From Methylocystis rosea SV97 (GTDB lineage: Bacteria; Pseudomonadota; Alphaproteobacteria; Rhizobiales; Beijerinckiaceae), in assembly GCF_000372845.1 (NCBI RefSeq), contig NZ_KB889963.1, forward strand, positions 2,934,304 through 2,998,303: DNA of 64,000 nt, in the 5' to 3' direction. Below, one piece after another: positions 53,019-62,180 of this stretch. Within the stretch, counting starts at the first letter, position 1. Every line of letters starts with the position of its first letter. A model generated the notes under the pieces. The model was not told the DNA's origin and ran no database searches. It saw nothing but the letters and a program-made list of their open reading frames with translations. The translations under genes and the position numbers were made by a program.

Positions 53019-54695
53019 ATGGCTGAAGATACGGAGCTGCCGCCACGCGAATCTATGGAATATGACGTGGTCGTGGTCGGCGCAGGCCCGGCCGGCCTCG
53101 CCGCGGCGATTCGCTTGAAGCAAGTTGCGCCGGATCTCTCCGTCGTCGTCATCGAGAAGGGCTCCGAGCCCGGCGCGCATATTCTCTCCGGCGCGGTCAT
53201 TGATCCGATCGGTCTCGACCGGCTTCTGCCCGAGTGGCGCACGCGCGACGACGCGCCGCTGAAGACGAAAGTGCATGAGGACCATTTCCTGTTGCTTTCG
53301 GAAAAGGCCGGCTTGCGCATTCCCAATATGTTGATGCCGCGGTTGATGAACAATCATGGCAATTTCATCGGCTCGCTCAGCAATGTCGTTCGCTTTCTCG
53401 CGTCGGAAGCGGAAAACCTTGGCGTCGAGATCTATCCTGGTTTCGCCGGCGCCGAAGTTCTTTACGGCGACAAGGGCGAAGTCGTCGGCGTCGCCACGGG
53501 CGACATGGGCGTGGGACGCGACGGCCACCCCACGGACAGTTTCACCCGCGGGATGGAACTGAAGGGCAAATACACGATCTTCGCCGAAGGCGCGCGCGGT
53601 TCGCTCACCAAGCAACTGCTGGCGAAATACGACCTTTGCGCCAACAGCGAGCCGCAGAAGTTCGGCATCGGCTTCAAGGAGCTTTGGCGCATTCCGAAAG
53701 AGAAGCACAAGGACGGACTTGTGCAGCATTCCTTCGGATGGCCGCTTGCGGCCGACACCGGCGGCGGCTCTTTCCTCTATCATTTCGACGACGATCTCGT
53801 GTCGATCGGTTTCGTCGTGCATCTCAACTATTCCAATCCGACGCTCTCTCCCTTCGACGAGTTTCAGCGCTTCAAGACGCATCCGATGATCGCGCCGACG
53901 CTCGAAGGCGGCGAACGTCTTTCCTACGGCGCGCGCGCGCTGACGGAAGGCGGGTGGCAGAGCGTGCCAAAGCTCGTCATGCCGGGCGGCGCGCTGGTCG
54001 GCTGCGCCGCAGGCTTCATGAACGTGCCGCGCATCAAAGGGTCCCACAACGCCATTGTTTCTGGCATTCTGTGCGCCGAGCATGTCGCGGCGGCGATCGG
54101 CGAAGGCCGCGCGCATGATGCGGTCGACGCCTATGACGCCGCCTGGCGCGCCTCCGAGATCGGCCGCGATTTGAAGCCCGTGCGCAACGTCAAGCCGCTC
54201 TGGTCGAAATATGGCACCTATGTCGGCGCGCCGCTCTTTGGCCTCGACATGTGGACGAATGAGCTGTTCGGCTTTTCCTTCTTCGGCACGCTCAAGCACG
54301 GCAAGGCCGATTACGAGACCTTAAAGCCGCTCTCGGAAGTCACGCCGATCGTCTACCCGAAACGCGCAAGCGATGTCGTCTTCGACAAGCTGTCGTCGGT
54401 GTTCGTCTCGAACACCAATCACGAGGAGGATCAGCCGGTTCATCTGAAGCTTGCCGATCCCGCGATTCCGATCACGCGCAATCTCCCGATCTACGGCGAG
54501 CCTGCGCGACTTTATTGCCCGGCGGGCGTCTATGAGGTGGTCTATGCCGATGAGGCGACGCGCCGCGATCCGCGCTTTGTGATCAACGCGCAGAATTGCG
54601 TTCACTGCAAGACGTGCGACATCAAGGACCCGGCGCAGAACATCACCTGGGTTCCGCCGGAGGGCGGCGGCGGACCGAACTATCCGAATATGTGA
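53019..54695 (+). CDS. Electron-transfer flavoprotein-ubiquinone oxidoreductase
   Basis: 558 residues. Accepts electrons from ETF, which is reduced by acyl-CoA dehydrogenases, and reduces ubiquinone at the inner membrane. Visible: N-terminal FAD fold YDVVVVGAGPAGLAAAIRLK, FAEGARGSLTKQLL, GCAAGFMNVPRIKGSHNA, and near the end a [4Fe-4S] site (LYCPAGVYEV, then INAQNCVHCKTCDIKDPAQN). This is the ETFDH/ETF-QO family. It complements the acyl-CoA dehydrogenase at 3.8 kb. ATG 53019 (MAEDTELPP) is used; one at 53013 is two codons upstream. Confidence 0.95.
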   Translation: MAEDTELPPRESMEYDVVVVGAGPAGLAAAIRLKQVAPDLSVVVIEKGSEPGAHILSGAVIDPIGLDRLLPEWRTRDDAPLKTKVHEDHFLLLSEKAGLRIPNMLMPRLMNNHGNFIGSLSNVVRFLASEAENLGVEIYPGFAGAEVLYGDKGEVVGVATGDMGVGRDGHPTDSFTRGMELKGKYTIFAEGARGSLTKQLLAKYDLCANSEPQKFGIGFKELWRIPKEKHKDGLVQHSFGWPLAADTGGGSFLYHFDDDLVSIGFVVHLNYSNPTLSPFDEFQRFKTHPMIAPTLEGGERLSYGARALTEGGWQSVPKLVMPGGALVGCAAGFMNVPRIKGSHNAIVSGILCAEHVAAAIGEGRAHDAVDAYDAAWRASEIGRDLKPVRNVKPLWSKYGTYVGAPLFGLDMWTNELFGFSFFGTLKHGKADYETLKPLSEVTPIVYPKRASDVVFDKLSSVFVSNTNHEEDQPVHLKLADPAIPITRNLPIYGEPARLYCPAGVYEVVYADEATRRDPRFVINAQNCVHCKTCDIKDPAQNITWVPPEGGGGPNYPNM

Positions 54696-54753
54696 TCCGA
54701 CTCGGCGAAGGCGTCGTTACGCGCGATGACGCGCCGGGAATCTGCGTGAACCG

Positions 54754-55545
54754 ATGTTCTTCATCGCCTCGAAAATCTTCGCGTTCGTTCTGGCGCCGAT
54801 CCACTTTTTCATTTTCCTCGCCGTCATCGGCGCAACGCTGCTGTTCACGCGCTGGAAGACTTGGGGACGCGCGCTCTCGACATTAAGCGCGTTCGCGTTG
54901 CTGCTGATGGCTTTTGGACCGCTCGGCGGTCTCCTTGCGGGTCCGCTCGAGGCGCGGTTTCCGCCGTCGCCAGATGACATGCCCGCGCCCGACGGCATCA
55001 TCGTGCTCGGCGGCACGATCGACGAACGGCTGAGCGTCAGCCGGAACCGCCCGGCGTTGGTGGACGCGGCCGAGCGGCTGACGGCGCCGATCGCGCTGAA
55101 GCGCAAATATCCGAGCGCGCGCCTCGTCTTTACCGGCGGCTCCGCCGCGCTGCAGGCGTCGCCCTACTCTGAAGCCGACGCCGTGCAGCGCTTCTGGCGT
55201 GAGATCGGACTCGATCAGGGCGACGTTCTCTACGAGCGCCGCTCGCGCAACACTTACGAGAACGCCGTCTTCACGCGCGAATTGCTTCGCCCCAAGCCCG
55301 GCGCGCGCTGGCTGCTCGTCACCTCGGCGATTCACATGCCGCGCGCCTTCGGCGTGTTCCGTCAGGCGGGCTTCGATGTGATCGCCTATCCGGTCGACTA
55401 TCGCACCAGCGGCGACTCGAGACTCGAATTCCCGCGTTTTGCGACGAAAGCGCTGGGTCTGGTGGAGTTTGCCGCGCATGAGTGGGCGGGACTCGTCGCC
55501 TATCGGCTAACCGGAAAAAGCGACGCGCTGTTTCCCGCGCCTTAG
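54754..55545 (+). CDS. YdcF/SanA-family (DUF218) membrane protein
   Basis: 263 residues. Two membrane helices at the N-terminus (FIFLAVIGATLLFTRW, LSAFALLLMAFGPLG) precede a DUF218 domain with DGIIVLGGTIDERLS, RLVFTGGSAAL, ERRSRNTYENAVFT and LVTSAIHMPRAFGVFRQAG. The catalytic-like E/R/N residues of this domain are present. Relatives (ElyC, SanA) act in envelope polymer maintenance. It is downstream of ETF-QO, with a 58-bp gap. Confidence 0.88.
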   Translation: MFFIASKIFAFVLAPIHFFIFLAVIGATLLFTRWKTWGRALSTLSAFALLLMAFGPLGGLLAGPLEARFPPSPDDMPAPDGIIVLGGTIDERLSVSRNRPALVDAAERLTAPIALKRKYPSARLVFTGGSAALQASPYSEADAVQRFWREIGLDQGDVLYERRSRNTYENAVFTRELLRPKPGARWLLVTSAIHMPRAFGVFRQAGFDVIAYPVDYRTSGDSRLEFPRFATKALGLVEFAAHEWAGLVAYRLTGKSDALFPAP

Positions 55546-55560
55546 CTGCCGCTGCCGCGC

Positions 55561-56346
55561 TCAGTCCGTGCGATGCCGGCGTCCGCGCGACGAGCCCGCG
55601 GGCTCCATGCTGCGCCCGCCGGCGCCGCCTGGATATGCGCCGTGCTTCATCTCCAAAAAGAGCGCGATCGCCTGCGCCCGATTGCGCACATCGAGCTTTT
55701 CGAAAAGATTGCGCAAATGGAATTTGATCGTGTTGATCGAGACGCCGAAATCCTTGGCGAGCTGACTGTTGGTGTGCCCGGAGCCGAGCGCCGACAGCAG
55801 GCTTCGCTCGCGCAGAGTTAGATTTTCCAGCGGATCGCTGCGCATCTTGCGGATGTCGACGAAGGGAAACACCATGTCGCCCGCCGCCACCGCCGCAAGC
55901 ACGTCGAGGAGCCGCTCCGGCGGCGCCCGCTTCGAAACGAAGCCCGCGCCGCCGAGCTGCAGAGTCTCGGCCGGCGCCGCAGGATCATTGGTGCCGCTGT
56001 AGACGACGATCTTGGGCGCCGCGACTTGACGCGACAGCGCGCGCAAGACGTCGCGGGCGTGCAGCGTCGGCAATTGCCAGCCGATCACGGCGATGGTGAA
56101 TTTCTGCTGACGCGCCGCCTCGAGAAACTCTTCGCCGTCCGTCAGCTTCGCCACAAGCGTGAATCGCCGGTCGTCCGACAGCAGCTTGTCGAGCCCGGCG
56201 AGAATCAGCGGGCTCTTATCGGCGATGGCGACGTCGATGCGATCCGCCTCTGTCGTCTTGCGGACGCCATCGACGCCATCGGGCCGAGCGGCGCGCGAAC
56301 CGTCCCTCTGGTCATTTGCGGCCCTAATCGAAGAGGTAGGAGCCAT
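55561..56346 (-). CDS. LuxR-type response regulator with non-canonical receiver
   Basis: 261 residues. The receiver part (about 35-155) begins DVAIADKSPLILAGLDKLLS, but the site of the phospho-Asp reads VIGWQLPTL, where Gly stands in place of Asp. The late Lys (FVSKRAPPERLL) is kept. The C-terminal LuxR helix-turn-helix is intact (LTLRERSLLSALGSGHTNSQ, then FGVSINTIKFHLRNLFEKL). It can therefore bind DNA but probably is not switched by ordinary phosphorylation. No kinase is adjacent. The 250 bp upstream (56347-56596) contain the terminator at 56546-56571 and no gene. Confidence 0.88.
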   Translation of the reverse strand: MAPTSSIRAANDQRDGSRAARPDGVDGVRKTTEADRIDVAIADKSPLILAGLDKLLSDDRRFTLVAKLTDGEEFLEAARQQKFTIAVIGWQLPTLHARDVLRALSRQVAAPKIVVYSGTNDPAAPAETLQLGGAGFVSKRAPPERLLDVLAAVAAGDMVFPFVDIRKMRSDPLENLTLRERSLLSALGSGHTNSQLAKDFGVSINTIKFHLRNLFEKLDVRNRAQAIALFLEMKHGAYPGGAGGRSMEPAGSSRGRRHRTD

Positions 56347-56545
56347 TCAGCCTCCGCCGCCGCGCGGAGCGCAGCGTATTGGTCAAGATCACCACGTTAT
56401 GGCCTCAGACGCTCCGCAATCCTAGGGCTCGGCGGGTCGGCGTACCCTGCCCGTTAGAGGTGGGGCGTAAGTCACAATACCGCAGGCTCCCACGGATGCA
56501 AGCCTCTTTGCGCGGGCCGGCGCTGGCGAACTGACAAACAAAAAC

Positions 56546-56571
56546 GGCGCGCTGGCCTAGGCCAGCGCGCC
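56546..56571 (-). terminator. Terminator of the 37-residue membrane protein gene
   Basis: GGCGCGCTGGCC and its exact complement GGCCAGCGCGCC flank TA. On the minus strand it is followed by GTTTTTGTTTG. A 12-bp perfect stem plus T-run is a strong intrinsic terminator, 26 bp after the stop of the small gene. Confidence 0.85.
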
Positions 56572-56596
56572 GCGTTGAATGCTTCGTGAAGCTTGT

Positions 56597-56710
56597 TTAG
56601 TCGTTGAACACCCAGCGGGCGGCGAAATACGCGGCCGCGCCGATGACGATGATCGCGATCATGCCGACCGGGGTCGCTGCATAGCTCGTCAGTTCAAGAA
56701 TAGCGCCCAT
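56597..56710 (-). CDS. 37-residue single-helix membrane protein
   Basis: An ATG at 56710 is preceded on the minus strand by an ideal Shine-Dalgarno, AAGGAGG, 4 bp upstream. The product starts MGAILELTSYAATPVG, has a hydrophobic helix (MIAIIVIGAAAYFAARW) and ends VFND, then TAA. The combination of a perfect ribosome site, a coding-like helix and a dedicated terminator (56546-56571) indicates a real, probably well-expressed small protein. Its function is unknown. It stands alone, with a 423-bp gap before the next plus-strand gene. Confidence 0.8.
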   Translation of the reverse strand: MGAILELTSYAATPVGMIAIIVIGAAAYFAARWVFND

Positions 56711-57133
56711 AGTTTCCTCCTTCTGTCACACACACTGCCGTTTCGCCACAAGCCGAGATTCAGGCTGCAATCCGCGATTGCGGCGTTGCTTTCTTCGTCG
56801 AATTGGTCAAGTGGAAAGCTTGGCCGACGCCGGCCCACCTCGGTCTTGGTTCAACGTTGACCTCACCTAGGCGGGAACGCGTCTGCATCGCTATTCGGCC
56901 CTAGCCGCGCCCGGAGAGCCATAATGCTCGCAGCTCTCGGCCGCGGTTCCGAAATGCGGTGGTTTCGGAGTATTGCAGACGCAAAGCGCTGTCAAGCGAT
57001 CGACAGGGCCGCCGCTGCGCTGCATCGCCGCATCAAAGCGCATACAAAGGCTCAGTTTGCGCTTGCCGCGCCGGCGCGCCGACGACTATCTATCGGAGCG
57101 CGGCAACAGTTCATCTCGCGAGCGTGAAGTCCG
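56711..57133. other. 423-bp region upstream of the DUF1190-like gene
   Basis: This holds the promoter of the 37-residue gene (minus strand) and the leader of the gene at 57134. One plus-strand frame, 56924-57127 (67 codons), starts with a GGAG six bases before its ATG and ends 6 bp before 57134. It is arginine/alanine-rich and may be noise. CAGACGCGTTCC near 56870 and a GGCCC repeat were not interpretable. Confidence 0.4.
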
Positions 57134-57526
57134 ATGTTCAAGTTTTTCATCATCGCTGTCGCTGTCGCGGCCGCTGGATTTTCAGCCTATTACGCGTTCC
57201 GACGCTCGCCCGTCTGTTCCGCCGACGGCAAGTATATGGCGACGCAAAGCGACTGCGAGGCATGGGGCTTCAACCCCGACGTCTGCAAGCAGGCGATCGA
57301 GAAAGCGCGCGCCGTGGTGGCGCGGGCGGCGCCAAAAAGCGAAACGATGTTTCAATGCGAGGTGCGCTTCTCGGATTGCTTCGAGGCGCAGGACGGAGGC
57401 TTTTCGCCGCGCCCCTCATTCTGTCTACGCCCAAACAAGGGCGCCGACCCTCTGGAAGTCAGATATCTCGAATATGAATCCGATCGCATGAACCGGAAAA
57501 AGACCAAGGAAGTTCGCGTCCAGTGA
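57134..57526 (+). CDS. DUF1190/YgiB-like small exported protein
   Basis: 130 residues with an N-terminal helix (FFIIAVAVAAAGFSAYYA), probably a signal anchor. Cysteines occur in CSADGKYMATQSDCEAWG, DVCKQAIEKARA, QCEVRFSDCFEA and SFCLRP. The arrangement of an early CSxDxY...CxxWG, a second CKxA and a late DCF...PxxC is like the DUF1190/YgiB family. This is by eye. It is on the opposite strand to the DUF3108 gene, with a 16-bp gap. Confidence 0.7.
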   Translation: MFKFFIIAVAVAAAGFSAYYAFRRSPVCSADGKYMATQSDCEAWGFNPDVCKQAIEKARAVVARAAPKSETMFQCEVRFSDCFEAQDGGFSPRPSFCLRPNKGADPLEVRYLEYESDRMNRKKTKEVRVQ

Positions 57527-57542
57527 AATCGGCCGAAGCCGG

Positions 57543-58379
57543 TCAGCGCCTGACATCGGCGCGGCGCTGCTCGATCTGGAACTCCGACGCATCGATGACG
57601 AGCTTGCCGGCGGCGGTGCCGATCGCGATGTGAATCGGCACCACGACATGCGCGTCGGGAAGCGGCGCGAGCCAGACGCTGATGTCGTTGTTGTTCGCCA
57701 TGTAGCGTGTCGCGGAGCTGTCGGGACGATGCCCGGCGATCGGGGTATAGCGCGCCGAACACACGGTGACGGGGCCGGCGTAACCGCGCGTTTGCGCGGT
57801 GTGCGCGCCGGCATAGGCGAGCTCTACGTCGAAACGCGTCACGCCGTCAAAAACGGAAATGGTTCGGTTGCACGCCGAGGGCCCTGTGAGCTCCTCTCCA
57901 GGCGGCACGCGCATAATCAGCGCGCTGACCGGATCCACGATGTGGCGCTTGGCGCTTTCCGTCACGGGCACGCGCGCTTCGGCGTCCCAGGGCGCGGGCC
58001 TCACCTCCACCGCGCGCACCGCGTTGCCGACGAGCGACATGCGCACCGTGCGCGTCTCGTCGCTATTCGAGGTGGTGTTGGCGTAATTTGCCGGCGACGG
58101 ACCGCCGGCGGTCAGGCCGCCGCTAGCGCTGGCGGCGCCCTTGGCGTTGTTGATGAGATTGGCGAGACCCGTCGTCCGCATCGAGATCTCGACGCGGTAG
58201 TTTTGCGCGTCGACGATGCCGGAAGCGGATGCGCTGCCGATGGAGAGCCCCATGAGGCTCAGGGCGTAATGCGCCTTGAGCATCTCCGCGGCGGCGGGCG
58301 TGCAGAGCGCAAACGACATCGCTGCGGCGGCGCAGCCGCCGCGCGCCGCAAGGCGTGAAAGTCGGGTGGTCGCTCTCAT
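57543..58379 (-). CDS. DUF3108-domain exported protein
   Basis: 278 residues with a signal peptide (AAAAMSFALCTPAAAEML). The mature protein has the DUF3108 pattern: LKAHYALSLMGLSIGSASA, NYRVEISMRTTGLANLIN, later DPVSALIMRV, and near the end the VVPIHIAIGTAAGKLVI strand. The fold is like lipoprotein-carrier or lipocalin-type beta sheets. Function unknown; most relatives are exported alphaproteobacterial proteins. The ATG at 58379 is selected because the region upstream of it is not protein-like. Confidence 0.85.
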   Translation of the reverse strand: MRATTRLSRLAARGGCAAAAMSFALCTPAAAEMLKAHYALSLMGLSIGSASASGIVDAQNYRVEISMRTTGLANLINNAKGAASASGGLTAGGPSPANYANTTSNSDETRTVRMSLVGNAVRAVEVRPAPWDAEARVPVTESAKRHIVDPVSALIMRVPPGEELTGPSACNRTISVFDGVTRFDVELAYAGAHTAQTRGYAGPVTVCSARYTPIAGHRPDSSATRYMANNNDISVWLAPLPDAHVVVPIHIAIGTAAGKLVIDASEFQIEQRRADVRR

Positions 58380-58464
58380 GGCCTGAGCGTATCGCTTGTT
58401 GCAGCCCATTCTTCTACCGCACTCGACCTCTCGGTCGAATTGATGGCGCGCGCGGCTGTGAGGC

Positions 58465-58890
58465 TCAGGCCCATTCTTGCCAATGTCCGTCTTCGAAAAT
58501 GCGCCATGCCCGCAACCCCGCCTTTGCGACCACGAGCCGTCCCGCCTTCGCCTCGGCGACAAGATGCTTGAATATGAGAGGATTGCGCCAGGAAAACGGC
58601 TTTTCCGGGTCGCAGACCGCGTGGTATTCGTCGCTGTCCGGGTCGTCCATCAGCAGCGTGCCGACCTTGTCGGGCCGCAGTTGGGAAGTAAAGCTGCGCT
58701 CATCTTTCCATCGGCAGTAGTAGTCGCGACACACGTCCGGACGCGTGTCATAAACGCCGCAGCCGCCCGTCAGCGCGCAGTGCTCGCAGAGCTTGCCTGC
58801 GGGCTTCTTGAACTCTTCGATTTCAAGAACCTTGCAGCAGAAGTAGCAGGAGCCGCAGGCCTTGCCTGGAATGTCGAGCATGTCGGTCAA
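58465..58890 (-). CDS. YkgJ-type cysteine-cluster protein
   Basis: 141 residues. The cysteine pattern CGSCYFCCK (near residue 12), LCEHCALTGGCGVYDTRPDV then CRDYYCRWK matches the YkgJ/zinc- or iron-chelating (CxxCxxxxCC) family. The GCGVYDTRPxxCR block is especially typical. Metal and function are uncertain. It diverges from the sulfurtransferase gene with an 86-bp gap. Confidence 0.85.
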   Translation of the reverse strand: MTDMLDIPGKACGSCYFCCKVLEIEEFKKPAGKLCEHCALTGGCGVYDTRPDVCRDYYCRWKDERSFTSQLRPDKVGTLLMDDPDSDEYHAVCDPEKPFSWRNPLIFKHLVAEAKAGRLVVAKAGLRAWRIFEDGHWQEWA

Positions 58891-58976
58891 GCGCCTGATG
58901 GCGTGAGAATCGAATCGGCGTATTGTGAACGCCGTACCGCCGGATGCAAGCAGCGTCAGGATCAGCGAGCCGAGCC

Positions 58977-59849
58977 ATGACGCGTATAATCGACCCCGCC
59001 TCTCTTTTCGTGTCCGCCGCGTGGCTCGCCGAACGTCTCGACGCGCCCGATCTCGTTGTCTTCGACGCGTCGTGGCACATGCCGGCGACCGGCCGCGACG
59101 CGCACGCCGAGTTCCTTGCGGGGCATATTCCCGGCGCGCAATTCTTTGATATAGACGCCGTCGCCGATCCGTCCACCGACCTGCCGCACATGTTGCCCAA
59201 GCCCGAAGTCTTCGCGGCGGAGATGGGCCGGCTCGGATTCGGCGACGGCATGCAGGCGGTCGTCTACGACAGCGTCGGCATATTTTCCGCGCCGCGTCTC
59301 TGGTGGACTTTTACTGTCTTCGGCGTGGAAAGGGTCTCGATCCTTGCGGGCGGCCTTCCCGCGTGGGAGGCCGAAGGCCGTCCGCTCCAACAGGGCGAGG
59401 CGCGCAAGCGAGCGCCGGCGGCGTTTACGCCCCACTTCGACGCGAGTCTGGTCGCCGACGCGCAGGCCGTGCGGCGCGCGCTTGATCTCGGCGGGCCGCA
59501 AGTGGTCGACGCGCGGGGCGCGGAGCGTTTCCACGGATGGGCCCCTGAGCCGCGCCCTGGTCTGCGCTCCGGCCACATGCCCGGCGCGCTGAACCTTCCA
59601 TTCGGCAATGTCCTCGAAGGCGGAAGTCTGAAAGACAAGCTCGGGCTCGAAGCGGCCTTTTCCTCCGCGGGCGTCAATCCCGACGCGCCGGTCATCGCCA
59701 CCTGCGGCTCCGGGCTCACCGCTTGCATCGTCAGCCTCGCGCTCGCTGCAGCGGGCCGACCGCCGGCTACGGTGTATGATGGCTCCTGGTCGGAATGGGG
59801 CGCCCGGGAAGACCTGCCCGCGGTCATCGACGAGCGCAGCTGCGCCTAG
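58977..59849 (+). CDS. sseA: 3-mercaptopyruvate sulfurtransferase/thiosulfate sulfurtransferase
   Basis: 290 residues, two rhodanese domains. The first (about 10-140) has WHMPATGRDAHAEFLAGHIP but no active cysteine, while the second holds the active-site loop ATCGSGLTACIVSLAL. CGSGxTA is the loop typical of mercaptopyruvate sulfurtransferase (SseA type). It transfers sulfur from 3-mercaptopyruvate to thiols or cyanide. No neighbouring sulfur gene. An ATG at 58944 adds 11 residues and is less likely. Confidence 0.9.
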   Translation: MTRIIDPASLFVSAAWLAERLDAPDLVVFDASWHMPATGRDAHAEFLAGHIPGAQFFDIDAVADPSTDLPHMLPKPEVFAAEMGRLGFGDGMQAVVYDSVGIFSAPRLWWTFTVFGVERVSILAGGLPAWEAEGRPLQQGEARKRAPAAFTPHFDASLVADAQAVRRALDLGGPQVVDARGAERFHGWAPEPRPGLRSGHMPGALNLPFGNVLEGGSLKDKLGLEAAFSSAGVNPDAPVIATCGSGLTACIVSLALAAAGRPPATVYDGSWSEWGAREDLPAVIDERSCA

Positions 59850-60010
59850 AAAATAGGCTTATCGATTAACTTAAGAGCATACAGTATAACTTGTGGGCGC
59901 CTAGCCTAAGTTGGGCGCCGGAACTTTGGCCATGGCGCGGCCAAGGCGGCAATGTTAGAAGCTCGGCGGCTCTTCAGCAGAGCCAAAGTCGCTAGCGGGC
60001 CGGGGCTTAA

Positions 60011-60370
<360 letters not shown>

Positions 60371-60480
60371 CACCGAGCCCCCGCCCCATGAGCTTTCTCG
60401 CCAACATCTTTCGACGCTCCGCCGCGCCCAATTCGAAAACAGCTCAACAGCAAGATCAGCAAAGAGAGGCATCGAACCAC

Positions 60481-61890
60481 ATGACAACGGCCAAGGACGT
60501 TCTTAAGCAGATCAAGGATAACGACGTTAAATACGTCGATTTCCGTTTTACCGACCCGCGCGGCAAGTGGCAGCATGTGACGTTCGACGTTTCGATTGTC
60601 GATGAAGAAGCTTTGACCGAAGGCATCATGTTCGACGGCTCGTCGATCGCCGGCTGGAAAGCGATCAATGAATCGGACATGACGCTCCTTCCGGATCTGG
60701 ATTCCATCTCCGTGGATCCCTTCTTCGCGGCGTCGACGCTCTCCGTCGTCTGCGACGTCGTAGAGCCCGCGACAGGCCAGCCCTACAACCGCGACCCGCG
60801 CGGCATGGCCAAGAAGGCGATGGAGCATCTGAAATCGACTGGCGTCGGCGACACGGCCTTTTTTGGTCCCGAGGCCGAATTCTTCGTCTTTGACGACGTG
60901 CGCTTTTCAGCCGAGCCCTACGATACGGGCTTCACGCTGGATTCGACCGAGCTGCCCTCCAATAGCGGCACGGCCTATGAAGGCGGCAATCTCGGCCACC
61001 GCGTGCGCACCAAAGGCGGCTACTTCCCGGTGCCGCCGGTCGACGCCGGACAGGACATGCGCGGCGAGATGCTCGCCGCCATGGCGGCCATGGGCGTCAA
61101 AGTCGAGAAGCACCATCACGAAGTCGCCTCCGCCCAGCACGAACTCGGTCTGAAGTTCGAGACGCTCGTCACGGTCGCCGACCACCTGCAGATCTACAAG
61201 TATGCGATCCATCAGGTGGCGCATTCCTACGGCAAGTCGGCGACCTTCATGCCGAAGCCGGTTTTTGGCGACAACGGTTCGGGCATGCATGTCCATCAGT
61301 CGATCTGGAAGGACGGCAAGCCGGTCTTCGCGGGCGACAAATACGCCGGCCTCTCTCAGGAGTGCCTGTGGTACATCGGCGGCATCATCAAGCATGCGAA
61401 GTCGCTGAACGCCTTCACCAACCCGTCGACCAATTCGTATAAGCGTCTGGTTCCGGGCTATGAGGCGCCGGTGCTGCTCGCCTATTCGTCGCGCAATCGT
61501 TCGGCGTCGTGCCGCATCCCCTTCAGCTCCAACCCGAAGGCGAAGCGCGTCGAAGTTCGTTTCCCCGATCCGACGGCGAATCCCTATCTGGCCTTCGCCG
61601 CCATGCTGATGGCGGGCCTCGACGGCATCGCCAACAAGATCGATCCGGGCGGACCGGCCGACAAGGATCTCTACGATCTGCCGCCGGAAGAATTGAAGGC
61701 CATCCCGACGGTGTGCGGCAGCTTGCGCGAAGCGCTCGATAATCTCAAAGCCGACCACGCCTATCTGACGGTCGGCGGCGTCTTCAACGAGGACTTCATC
61801 AACTCCTACATCGACCTCAAGATGCAGGACGTGATGCGCTTCGAGATGACGCCGCATCCGGTCGAATTCGACATGTATTACAGCTACTGA
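60481..61890 (+). CDS. glnA: Glutamine synthetase type I
   Basis: 469 residues, the standard length. It makes glutamine from glutamate and ammonia. Seen are [35 protein letters not shown], the ATP/metal block [14 protein letters not shown], the [16 protein letters not shown] loop, [11 protein letters not shown] and the adenylylation Tyr region [10 protein letters not shown]. The start at 60481 gives [20 protein letters not shown]; the in-frame ATG at 60388 is upstream noise. Ends with a strong terminator. glnB-glnA is a classic nitrogen operon. Confidence 0.97.
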   Translation: MTTAKDVLKQIKDNDVKYVDFRFTDPRGKWQHVTFDVSIVDEEALTEGIMFDGSSIAGWKAINESDMTLLPDLDSISVDPFFAASTLSVVCDVVEPATGQPYNRDPRGMAKKAMEHLKSTGVGDTAFFGPEAEFFVFDDVRFSAEPYDTGFTLDSTELPSNSGTAYEGGNLGHRVRTKGGYFPVPPVDAGQDMRGEMLAAMAAMGVKVEKHHHEVASAQHELGLKFETLVTVADHLQIYKYAIHQVAHSYGKSATFMPKPVFGDNGSGMHVHQSIWKDGKPVFAGDKYAGLSQECLWYIGGIIKHAKSLNAFTNPSTNSYKRLVPGYEAPVLLAYSSRNRSASCRIPFSSNPKAKRVEVRFPDPTANPYLAFAAMLMAGLDGIANKIDPGGPADKDLYDLPPEELKAIPTVCGSLREALDNLKADHAYLTVGGVFNEDFINSYIDLKMQDVMRFEMTPHPVEFDMYYSY

Positions 61891-61937
61891 CGAAAAGACG
61901 CGGCCGCCGCGCCTTCGCGCAGCGGCCACATCACGTC

Positions 61938-61969
61938 AAACCGGAAGGCGACGACTCGCCTTCCGGTTT
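61938..61969 (+). terminator. Terminator of the glnB-glnA operon
   Basis: AAACCGGAAGGCG (61938-61950), a six-base loop, CGCCTTCCGGTTT (61957-61969), with T residues continuing to 61974. A 13-bp stem and T-run make a strong rho-independent terminator. Confidence 0.93.
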
Positions 61970-62008
61970 TTTTTCGCTTTTTTTCGAGCTGCACGTTGCG
62001 CGGCCGTC

Positions 62009-62037
62009 CTGTCGCATAGGCGTCATGAGCCTGTCAT
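62009..62037 (+). promoter_or_regulatory. PhoB box (three 7-bp repeats at 11-bp spacing)
   Basis: CTGTCGC (62009-62015), GCGTCAT (62020-62026) and CTGTCAT (62031-62037) are spaced exactly 11 bp apart with 4-bp spacers, the layout of a Pho box (CTGTCAT-N4-CTGTCAT). It lies 144 bp upstream of the phosphate-binding protein start. The last repeat is a perfect consensus half. This suggests phosphate-starvation control through PhoB. Confidence 0.75.
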
Positions 62038-62180
62038 TTCGCCGAGCGAAATTGCGGCGAAAGCAAGAGCGTCTCACACAACATTCGCGCGGGCCATCCC
62101 ACGCCGTCTCCACGTCGATCGCGCGCTTGCCGCGGCGAAGTGGTTTCGGCCGCAATGATTTGATGCAACGGAGAAATGCC

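Noticed and set aside
56924-57127. 67-codon plus-strand frame before the DUF1190-like gene, with a GGAG ahead of its ATG
   Set aside because: Arg/Ala-rich composition, no recognisable domain; kept only as a note in the intergenic entry.
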